64,000 bases of DNA from an uncultured Desulfobulbaceae bacterium (GTDB lineage: Bacteria; Desulfobacterota; Desulfobulbia; Desulfobulbales; BM004): positions 1 to 64,000 of the forward strand of contig CAMYKS010000012.1 in assembly GCA_947259115.1 (NCBI GenBank), read 5' to 3'. Position 1 is the stretch's first letter, and each line of letters starts with the position of its first letter. Below, piece by piece: positions 18,766 to 26,682 of the stretch. Position numbers and translations under genes: made by a program. Under the pieces are notes generated by a model. That model saw nothing but the letters and a program-made list of their open reading frames with translations, ran no database searches and was not told the origin of the DNA.

Positions 18766-21591
18766 ATGAAGTACGACTTTTTCAAAAAACCTTTGATAAT
18801 TGCACTGGCCCTCATTGTTGTGCTTTTTCTGGCGGGTCTCATCGGTACGCCATACCTTATTGATATGGGGATTGAGCGCTGGATTTCCTCCCGCGGTCCG
18901 GAAATAGGGAAGGTTGAGAATATCGACTTCAATCCCTTCAGCGGCAGGCTGTCAATGGATAACCTCGTGGTGGAGACAAAAAGCGGACGCACCCTCAGTA
19001 TCCCCCATGCCTATCTCTCATTTTCCTGGAAGCAGCTATTCAAAAAGCAGCTTTATTTAAGGGAACTGGTGCTTCAAGATGCTTTTATGTTTGTTGACAG
19101 GCTTGAGGAAACCGGATTCCGGATTGGAGGATTTATCCTGAGCGAACTTGCAGGCACTGAAAAAAAATCAGATGAACCTGGGTGGGAGGTCGGTATAGGT
19201 GTTTTTGAATTGCAGAGTGCCCGGATAGAATATGATACCCCTGAACTTGTTGCCACATATTTTATTGATAACTATACACTTAAAGGATTGGAAACCTGGA
19301 ACAAACAGAAACCTGTACAGATGGCGTATCAGGGCAGAATTAATGAAAGCGAGGTGCAGGTGGAGGCCGACGTCGTTTTATTGGATGCTGCCAAGAGCTG
19401 GAAGGGATCCATTGTCCTGAAAAAAGGCTCCCTGGAATTGATTTCCAAGGTGCGCGGCCTGCAGGAGTACGCACCTTCCGGCACCATAGATATAGACCTG
19501 GATCTGGATGCACAGATGCAGGAGGATGCGACAATAGTCTTTGATGCAGATGGGGCAATTGGTCTGGATAGGCTGCAAATACAGTATAAAGGAAATGGCC
19601 TGCAGCAGAATAATATTACCTGGCAGGGGCGCATTAGAGGCAATAGAACAGCCGGGCAGAAATTGACAGTATCAGGTGATGGAAAACTGGCAACCACCGG
19701 CCTGCTCATGGACGATAAGGTGAATTCCCTGCAGAAGCAGCTTGCAGCTTTCAACTGGGAGGGAAAAGCAGGGTTCAGCCGGCAGGAGGATGCAACCATC
19801 GTCTTTGATGCTGATGGGGAAATTACCATGGAAAAACTGCAACTCCAGTATAAAGAGAATGACCTGCAGCAGGAAAAAATTACCTGGAAGGGAAGCATGG
19901 CAGGCAGTAAAGCAGCTGAAAAGGATCTGACACTGGAAATCAACGGACAACTTGCAGGAAGCGGCCTGATCCATGACAGCAGGGCGAAATCTCTGCAAAT
20001 GCTGCTTGGAGCTTTCAACTGGCAGGGGATAGCCGGGGTCAGCAGGCAGGCGGACTCTTTGGCAGTTACCATGGAATCCACCCTTGATGGTGAAAATATC
20101 CTTATAAATGATCAGCAGAAAAATGTGGCATTGCTGGGACTGGAAAAATTAAACTTTGGCGGCATACGGATTGTTGGCCTGGAAGATATCAAGGCTTCGG
20201 GGCTGGAGTTGCAGAATTTGCTCCTGGTTAAAAAGCAGGACGGAGCAGTTAAACAAACTAAAGATCAGGCTCCTCCACTTCTGCGGACTGCTAAAATTGA
20301 AATCAATAACGTCAGTATGCAGAATCGTAATAACCTCTCCATTGACAACATAAACCTGCAGGATGTTGCGGCCCTTATTCGGCGGAATAAAAAAGGTGAC
20401 TGGCAGTTTATGCCTGCATCACCTGGTGGTCCTGAAACCAAAAAAGAGCAGCCTGCTACCGCAGCAGAGAAAACCACCGTTGCATCCGACCCTATGACGT
20501 TTCGGATTAACAGCCTGCAGGCCGGCGGCAAGAATTCCATACGCTTTGAGGATGAAAGCCTCCCTCGTCCATTTCGCACAATAGTTCATATTGATGAGTT
20601 TACACTTGCAACCGCTGGAGCAACCGCTGGCAGCGAACCTGCTCAGTTCAAAGCAAAAGGCCGGCTCGGCGACTACGGTTCGGTGGTGTTTGACGGCACC
20701 GTGGAACTTGGTGATGAACCTATTTCACTTGATATCAAGGGCACTGTCAGCGCCCTTGATATGCCGCCGTTCTCCTCCTATACCGGTAAGACCATCGGCT
20801 ATAACGTAACCAGCGGCCAGATGGATGCTGATATCACGATGAATATCGACAAGGGCATGCTGGACTCCATATTCGACCTGCATATGCGTAACCTGGAAGT
20901 TGCCAGGGTGGACCCTGAAAAGATGCCGGCAATTGACAACCAGATGGATGTTCCCCTGGAGGCTGCTTTGGCCATGCTGCGCAACAAGAAAGACGAGATC
21001 AATTTTAAACTGAAACTTAAGGATGATGTAAAGAACCCGAAGTTCGGCATCCAGGATGCCATTAACCAGGCGCTTGCCAAGGCCATGAAGTTTGCAACAG
21101 TGAGCTACCTGAAATATACACTGCAGCCGTTCGGGACCTTTATAGCCGTTGCCGAGGTGGCTGGCAAGGCGGGGAAAGAAATGTCAAAGATCGGCCTCAC
21201 TCCGGTGACCTTCACGGCCGGTGATATTGTCCTGGATGAAACAGCAGGGCAGTACCTGGAAAAGGTAAAAGAGGTCTTGGATAACCGACCGAAGTTAGGC
21301 ATCGAACTGTGCGGCAAAGCAGTGAATAAAGATCGTGATGCCCTGGTGCAAAGGCGGCAGGCAGTTCGGAATAAAGAAGAGGGAAAAGGTGGGGAGAAAC
21401 AGAATACAGCTGCAAAGGAAATAACAATTCCGGATGAGGTGCTGCTTGATTTTGCCAGGGAAAGGGCAAAACTGGTCAAGGAATCGCTGGTCAGCAAATA
21501 CGGCGTTGACCATGAGCGCATCTACCTCTGTCTGCCGGAATTTGATGAAACACCTGATAAAGAGCCCAGGGTGGAATTGTTTCTCGATTAG
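18766..21591 (+). CDS. DUF748 (AsmA-like) envelope protein with internal duplication
   Basis: This protein of about 941 residues starts at the ATG at 18766, which has GGAGG ten bases upstream; a further upstream frame is unlikely. It has one N-terminal TM helix (about 10-32), then a long beta-rich periplasmic part typical of DUF748/AsmA-like proteins (VENIDFNPFSGRLSMDNLVVET). Later DUF748 blocks are VFDGTVELGDEPISLDIKGTV and FSSYTGKTIGYNVTSGQM. The C-terminal domain resembles the OmpA-like tail of the family. An 88-residue block starting QEDATIVFDADG is repeated in tandem (19521 and 19785). Relatives are implicated in envelope lipid transport, so a similar role is inferred. It is likely anchored in the inner membrane. 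Confidence 0.85.
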   Translation: MKYDFFKKPLIIALALIVVLFLAGLIGTPYLIDMGIERWISSRGPEIGKVENIDFNPFSGRLSMDNLVVETKSGRTLSIPHAYLSFSWKQLFKKQLYLRELVLQDAFMFVDRLEETGFRIGGFILSELAGTEKKSDEPGWEVGIGVFELQSARIEYDTPELVATYFIDNYTLKGLETWNKQKPVQMAYQGRINESEVQVEADVVLLDAAKSWKGSIVLKKGSLELISKVRGLQEYAPSGTIDIDLDLDAQMQEDATIVFDADGAIGLDRLQIQYKGNGLQQNNITWQGRIRGNRTAGQKLTVSGDGKLATTGLLMDDKVNSLQKQLAAFNWEGKAGFSRQEDATIVFDADGEITMEKLQLQYKENDLQQEKITWKGSMAGSKAAEKDLTLEINGQLAGSGLIHDSRAKSLQMLLGAFNWQGIAGVSRQADSLAVTMESTLDGENILINDQQKNVALLGLEKLNFGGIRIVGLEDIKASGLELQNLLLVKKQDGAVKQTKDQAPPLLRTAKIEINNVSMQNRNNLSIDNINLQDVAALIRRNKKGDWQFMPASPGGPETKKEQPATAAEKTTVASDPMTFRINSLQAGGKNSIRFEDESLPRPFRTIVHIDEFTLATAGATAGSEPAQFKAKGRLGDYGSVVFDGTVELGDEPISLDIKGTVSALDMPPFSSYTGKTIGYNVTSGQMDADITMNIDKGMLDSIFDLHMRNLEVARVDPEKMPAIDNQMDVPLEAALAMLRNKKDEINFKLKLKDDVKNPKFGIQDAINQALAKAMKFATVSYLKYTLQPFGTFIAVAEVAGKAGKEMSKIGLTPVTFTAGDIVLDETAGQYLEKVKEVLDNRPKLGIELCGKAVNKDRDALVQRRQAVRNKEEGKGGEKQNTAAKEITIPDEVLLDFARERAKLVKESLVSKYGVDHERIYLCLPEFDETPDKEPRVELFLD

Positions 21592-21835
21592 TTGATTCCC
21601 GAAACCGAAAATATTTGATAAATGGCTCCCTGGCTGACTGATGGTAAGAAAGTATAGCAGGATATATTTGGCACAAGGCAGGAACAAAAAAACACGGGTC
21701 TTTTTGCAAGAGATGCCAGCAGTTCCACGCAGAGTAGCCGGGAATTGCCAGGACGGTTTTTTTATGGTAGTGGAATTGGAGGCATATCCCCATGCATTGG
21801 ACAACTAATTAATAATCCTTTTATACGAGTATAAC

Positions 21836-22186
21836 ATGCGGGAAAACAGAAAATTCAGAAGGGTCAATCTTGCCTACCGCCCTTCGGTATATGATGCTCA
21901 ATCCAATGAACTGCTTGGCAACATTGTGGATATCAGCGCAGGCGGATTCAAGATGATCGCCAGGAAAAAAATGGTGCAGGGCAAAGAGTACCAGCTCAGT
22001 ATCTTCCTGCCGGAGAGTTCAAGTGATAGAAAAAGAGTTGATGTAAAGGCAAGTGTCCGCTGGTGCGGCACGGGCACAGACGTTGAATCCTTCAGTGCGG
22101 GCTGCTATCTGCTTGAAATTGAACCTAAGGACAGGCTGGACCTGGCTGCCTTAATGTTTTCGCATGGGTCTAAGTCCGAAGAATGA
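21836..22186 (+). CDS. PilZ domain protein
   Basis: This 116-residue single-domain protein predicted to bind cyclic di-GMP keeps both PilZ signature motifs: RxxxR (RKFRR, residues 5-9) and D/NxSxxG (DISAGG), which is followed by a beta-barrel (SVRWCGTGTDV, CYLLEIE). It has no effector domain and must act by protein contacts. The genes around it do not say which. It is a second c-di-GMP receptor in the window besides the PilZ domain of the giant polyketide synthase. No signal peptide. Confidence 0.88.
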   Translation: MRENRKFRRVNLAYRPSVYDAQSNELLGNIVDISAGGFKMIARKKMVQGKEYQLSIFLPESSSDRKRVDVKASVRWCGTGTDVESFSAGCYLLEIEPKDRLDLAALMFSHGSKSEE

Positions 22187-22437
22187 TTATATCTCTTTTG
22201 TGCCCTGCATGGAAGGGTGTGCATTTTTTCATGGTCGAAAGAATCCCTGTAAAAGTCCTCATACCATCCTTGAGGGTGGGGCGTAAAAAAACGGGTCTTA
22301 TAGGAGATAGCCGTGTCTGACATTCTGATATGCCGGTAGCGGAATAACTCCGGGGGCATGCTAAAATGCTTACGTCGCAAGGACTTTATCACTTAATCAT
22401 TGGAATTCGTTAATCTGGCTGCTAGCAGAAGCAGAAT

Positions 22438-22475
22438 AAAAAAGGCGGAGCCATCTTGGATCCGCCTTTTTTATT
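22438..22475. terminator. Bidirectional Rho-independent terminator
   Basis: A hairpin with arms aaaaggcgga and tccgcctttt and an 11-nt loop is flanked by A- and T-tracts on both sides. It lies between the rightward PilZ gene and the leftward AICAR transformylase gene. It can end both transcripts. Confidence 0.85.
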
Positions 22476-22495
22476 TGTTTGAGAAGAAGAATGGA

Positions 22496-23785
22496 TCAAT
22501 GCTTGAAGGAACGCTGTCCCGTAAACAGCATGGAGACCTGTGGGTTTGCCTCATTGCAGGCTTGGATTGTCTGGTAGTCATTCATGGAACCGCCGGCCTG
22601 CAGGATGGCTGAAACCCCCTGTTCGATACCGACGTCGGCGCCGTCGCGGAAGGGGAAAAAGGCATCGGATATCATGACTGAGCCCGGCAGTCCGGCCCTG
22701 TCGGCCTGGGTCTTGGCAGCAATGGCTTCCTGTTCCGCCTTGTCGCGCTTACCCTGCTTAACCTCAAGGGCCAGATCGGCATAGGGGATACCGTACTTGT
22801 CAAAGCAGACGATATCCGCATACTTGATATAGGCCTTGTGCACGGCAATTTCAGCAACACCCACCCGGTCCTGTTCGCCGGTGCCGATACCCACAGTGCA
22901 GCCATCCTTGATATAGAGGACTGAATTGGAGGTGACCCCGTGTTCCACGGCCCAGCCGAAGAGCATGTCGTCAATTTCACGGTCAGTGGGCTCGCGTTCG
23001 ATCTTATATTCCTTGCCCTTGTAAGTTGAAACAGCAGGTTGCAGGTCAGCCTTGGAGCGGATGGAATTGACAGCCGACTGCTGGATGATAATGCCGCCGT
23101 CTATCAGGCTCTTGAAATCAACAAAGCGGAATTTCTCAAACTCTGCCAACCTGTCGATGCGGGCCATGCGGATAATGCGCAGGTTCTTGCGCGACGCGAG
23201 AATGTCTATAGTGCCGTCTTCAAAATCCGGGGCGCAGACTACCTCAAGGTAGTTGTCCTTGATCAGGTTTGCCGTGTCTTTGTCGCAGACCCTGTTAAGG
23301 ATAAGTGCTCCGCCGAAGGCTGCTATGCGGTCAACACGGTTGGCTTTATTATAGGCGTCAGCGAGCGTTGAACCGTTGGCAGCGCCGCAGGGGTTGTTGT
23401 GCTTCAGGATAACTGCTGCCGGCTTGTCCATCAGGTACTTGATGATGTTGAGGCCGTTATCCACATCAGTCAGGTTGATCTTGCCGGGATGCTTGCCCAC
23501 CTGCAGCATGTCTTCCACAGGTATGGCAGACACCAGGCCGTTGCCCGGTTCAATGAACTTGCAGTCGCCCAGTACCAGGTTGCCGTTTACCAGTTCGTAA
23601 AGCGCCGCCTCCTGGTCCGGGTTTTCACCGTAACGGATACCGCGCTCATCAATAGAACCGTCATCCATGGGAATAGCCCAGGTCCGTTTGCGGTAGACCA
23701 GTGTCTGGTCGTCAAAGGATATCTTCATCTCCATGGGGAAATGGTCCCCAAGTATGGTGGTGTACATTTTCTTCAGATCAGCCAT
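22496..23785 (-). CDS. Stand-alone AICAR transformylase (PurH C-terminal domain type)
   Basis: This enzyme of about 429 residues should transfer the formyl group from 10-formyl-THF to AICAR, the penultimate step of purine synthesis. It carries the AICARFT motifs RGIRYGENPDQEAALY, ILKHNNPCGAANG, IAAFGGALILN, GIGTGEQDRV and SDAFFPFRDG. The N-terminal MGS-like IMP cyclohydrolase domain of bifunctional PurH (about 200 residues) is absent, so ring closure needs another gene. The start at 23785 is fixed by an aaggag Shine-Dalgarno sequence seven bases upstream; the open frame extends further but with implausible sequence. It is transcribed divergently from the antiporter gene, with about 225 bp between them. 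Databases often label such proteins IMP cyclohydrolase. Confidence 0.88.
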   Translation of the reverse strand: MADLKKMYTTILGDHFPMEMKISFDDQTLVYRKRTWAIPMDDGSIDERGIRYGENPDQEAALYELVNGNLVLGDCKFIEPGNGLVSAIPVEDMLQVGKHPGKINLTDVDNGLNIIKYLMDKPAAVILKHNNPCGAANGSTLADAYNKANRVDRIAAFGGALILNRVCDKDTANLIKDNYLEVVCAPDFEDGTIDILASRKNLRIIRMARIDRLAEFEKFRFVDFKSLIDGGIIIQQSAVNSIRSKADLQPAVSTYKGKEYKIEREPTDREIDDMLFGWAVEHGVTSNSVLYIKDGCTVGIGTGEQDRVGVAEIAVHKAYIKYADIVCFDKYGIPYADLALEVKQGKRDKAEQEAIAAKTQADRAGLPGSVMISDAFFPFRDGADVGIEQGVSAILQAGGSMNDYQTIQACNEANPQVSMLFTGQRSFKH

Positions 23786-24011
23786 TGCAAAACTCCTTGT
23801 ATGTAAAATGAAAAAGTGAAATGTTTTGGAAGAAAAGCGTAGTCGCTTATCTAATATTTTACGGCCCAATCTGCAAGCTGAAATCGTTTTTTCAGCCTTT
23901 TTGTTCCTCTTTGGCCTTGCCTCAAAAAGAATTGCGATTTGCAATTGCAGGTTCATAGATTTGCAGTAATATAACATTATGTTTTTTAACAAAATTTGAG
24001 GCACATTCAGC

Positions 24012-26036
24012 ATGGAAATAAAACTCTTGCAGGATATTGCCATAATATTCGGGCTTGCCATTATCGTTCTCCAGGTCTGCCACAAGATAAAACTTCCTGC
24101 CATCATCGGCTTCCTTGTCACCGGCGCCCTCGTCGGCCCGCATGGCCTTCACCTTGTCAGGAGCGTGCACGAGGTGGAACTGCTGGCCGAGATGGGGGTG
24201 GTCCTCCTTCTTTTTACCATTGGTCTTGAGTTTTCCCTCAAGGAGTTATTCCGCCTGAAACGCCAGGTTCTCATCGGCGGTTCTTTGCAGGTTTTTCTCA
24301 CTATCATTGTCACCACCCTTATTTTTATTTTCGCTTTCAAACTGCCCGGAAACCGTTCAATTTTTATCGGGTTTCTCATGGCTCTGAGCAGTACGGCCAT
24401 AGTCCTCAGGCTATACCAGGAAAGGGCTGAACTCGATTCTCTCCATGGTGAGAACATACTTGCAATTCTGATCTTTCAGGATGTCATCGTTGTATTGCTC
24501 ATGCTGCTGACACCTTTTCTGGCAGGTGCAGGTGGAGTAGGATTTGCACTGGCAAAATCTCTCCTTATCCTGCTTGTCAAAGCGGTCGTGATACTCGGGT
24601 TGGTCCTGCTCGCGGCCCGTTACCTGGTACCGCATGCCCTTTTCCTTGTCGCACGCACCAGAAGCCGCGAAATGTTTCTGCTCTCTACTGTTGCCATTTG
24701 TCTGCTCACTGCCTGGCTTACATCCCTCGCCGGTCTTTCCCTCGGTCTTGGAGCCTTTCTTGCCGGCCTGGTCATATCGGAATCAGAATACGGCACGGCA
24801 GCACTCGGCAACATGACACCCTTCCGGGATATTTTCATGAGCTTCTTCTTTGTGTCAATCGGCATGCTGCTTGATGTTAGGGTTGTAATGGCTCATCCTG
24901 GAGTCTTAGGGCTGTTAACCTTTGGTATCGTTTTCTTGAAATTCGGTTTGGTTCTGCTTATTGCTATCCTGCTGGGAGTCTCTCTGCGCAGTGCGCTTCT
25001 CACTGCCTTTGCCCTGGCGCAGGTTGGTGAATTTTCCTTTGTACTGTCAAAGTTCGGCCTGGAGCATGATTTTCTTGTCGGCCAACGGTACCAGTATTTC
25101 CTTGCCGTGTCAGTCATCACCATGGCCCTCACACCTTTTCTGATTTCCTTCAGCCCGCGCCTGGCAGAAATAATCCTGCGCCTGCCCTTTCCGGATAAAG
25201 TGAAACGGGGTCTGGCGCCTATGGCAGACAATGAGAAAAAGCATGCAGCAGAACCGTTGAATAATCATATTATTATTATCGGCTATGGCCTGAACGGGCG
25301 CAATCTTACCAAGGCAGCCATAAGTGCAAACATCCCCTACGTCATTATTGAGACAAACCCCGAGACAGTCAGGAAGGAGAAAAAAGAGGACAAAAATATC
25401 GTCTACGGTGACGCTACTCATGTGCCGGTGTTGGAGCATGCCGGCATCAAGGATGCCAGGGTCGCGGTCATTGCCATTTCAGACTATGTAGCCAGCCGCC
25501 AGATCACCCGCCAGATCAAGGAACTGAATCCTTCTCTCCATCTCATCGTCAGGACCCGTTTTGTCAGTGAGATTGATCCGTTGCGCCAACTGGGCGCCGA
25601 TGAGGTAATCCCGGAAGAGTTTGAGACCGCAGTGGAGATCTTTATCCGGGTTTTGCATCACTACCTCGTACCCCAGCAGGACATCGACAGGTTCATGACC
25701 GAGGCTCGGGCAGACGGCTACCAGATGCTGCGCTCCCAGCCGCGGTCCCTTGTCTCCATATGCGATATGAGCGGCTGTTTGTCCGATTCGGAAATGAAGG
25801 TGATACAGCTGGAAGATGGTTCCCCCTTTGCCGGCCGGAACATTGCCGAGATCGGCATGCGCAAGAACTATGGCGTTACCATCCTTACCATCCGCCGGCA
25901 GGATACAATGGAGCCCAACCCTGCAGCAGAAACCAAACTGCAGGCAGGTGACGTGCTCATCCTTTTCGGCACCTCGGAAAATATGAATAAATGCATGGAA
26001 ATGTGCCGCTCGGCAACTTCTTCAGCAGCTAAATGA
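24012..26036 (+). CDS. CPA2-family cation:proton antiporter (KefB-like) with TrkA-N and TrkA-C domains
   Basis: This 674-residue protein has an N-terminal Na+/H+-exchanger domain of 12-13 helices (about 1-385). Its conserved blocks are GFLVTGALVGPHGL, GVVLLLFTIGLEFS, FLMALSSTAIVLRL, FQDVIVV and GLSLGLGAFLAGLVIS. A cytoplasmic TrkA-N/RCK domain (about 415-530) follows, with the dinucleotide-binding GYGLNGRN and GDATHVPVLEHAGI. A TrkA-C domain (about 575-665) is last. The architecture is that of KefB/KefC and YbaL-type K+/H+ antiporters. Nucleotide gating is likely. The ion cannot be read from sequence. Upstream sequence is shared with the divergent AICAR transformylase gene. Confidence 0.9.
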   Translation: MEIKLLQDIAIIFGLAIIVLQVCHKIKLPAIIGFLVTGALVGPHGLHLVRSVHEVELLAEMGVVLLLFTIGLEFSLKELFRLKRQVLIGGSLQVFLTIIVTTLIFIFAFKLPGNRSIFIGFLMALSSTAIVLRLYQERAELDSLHGENILAILIFQDVIVVLLMLLTPFLAGAGGVGFALAKSLLILLVKAVVILGLVLLAARYLVPHALFLVARTRSREMFLLSTVAICLLTAWLTSLAGLSLGLGAFLAGLVISESEYGTAALGNMTPFRDIFMSFFFVSIGMLLDVRVVMAHPGVLGLLTFGIVFLKFGLVLLIAILLGVSLRSALLTAFALAQVGEFSFVLSKFGLEHDFLVGQRYQYFLAVSVITMALTPFLISFSPRLAEIILRLPFPDKVKRGLAPMADNEKKHAAEPLNNHIIIIGYGLNGRNLTKAAISANIPYVIIETNPETVRKEKKEDKNIVYGDATHVPVLEHAGIKDARVAVIAISDYVASRQITRQIKELNPSLHLIVRTRFVSEIDPLRQLGADEVIPEEFETAVEIFIRVLHHYLVPQQDIDRFMTEARADGYQMLRSQPRSLVSICDMSGCLSDSEMKVIQLEDGSPFAGRNIAEIGMRKNYGVTILTIRRQDTMEPNPAAETKLQAGDVLILFGTSENMNKCMEMCRSATSSAAK

Positions 26037-26281
26037 GTATTTAAAAAGCCCCACAGCAGTTTCCCTCTGTTTCTGTCGATTCACCTTGACAATATGAGTG
26101 TTTTTACCTGAAAAATAAAAAAATTGGGCCATAAGCATCAGGCAAGCAAATATTTCATGCTAAACAGTGCCCCTTTCGCAGTGGGGATTCAAACTGACGG
26201 CAAATCCGTCATGGAGATTGCCGGGGACCTGGGGGATGTGTTCTATGCAGATTTCGGCAGCAGAAAATCTGCAGCAGCCTG

Positions 26282-26647
26282 GGCATCCCTCCGGTGGTAA
26301 ACATGGGCAGCTGTGTTGACAACTCCCGCATACTGCACCTGTGTGCCCTGGTTGCCCATGGGCTGGGCGTTGACATAAGTGATCTGTCGGTGGGTGCCTC
26401 ATCACCTGAATGGTATCCCGAGAAAGCTGCTGCAATTGCAACATATGCCGTGGCCAGCGGCATCCACACGCATTTCGGCCACCCACCCAACATTCTAGGG
26501 TCGCAGACCGTTACCGACCTGGCCTTAGATGGTCTCAAAGTCCTGGTAGGTAAAGTGTTTCACGTGGAGCCCGATCCAGAGAAAGCGGCTGAGTACTTTG
26601 ATCAGCTCATTGGAGACAAACGGGAAGCACTCGGATTAACCAGATAG
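26282..26647 (+). pseudogene. cooS: C-terminal fragment of anaerobic CO dehydrogenase catalytic subunit (CooS)
   Basis: Reading from 26282 gives GIPPVVNMGSCVDNSRI, then later WYPEKAAAIATYAVASG and KREALGL before the stop. This matches the last 120 residues or so of CooS, including the cysteine of the MGSCVDN motif that ligates the C-cluster. The N-terminal 500 residues with the B/D-cluster cysteines are missing. The sequence just upstream does not continue convincingly in frame. No cooC or acs genes are nearby. It is almost certainly a truncated, non-functional remnant. Confidence 0.82.
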
Positions 26648-26682
26648 GAGCAGTTGATACTATCCCCCCTAACCCGCATTTT

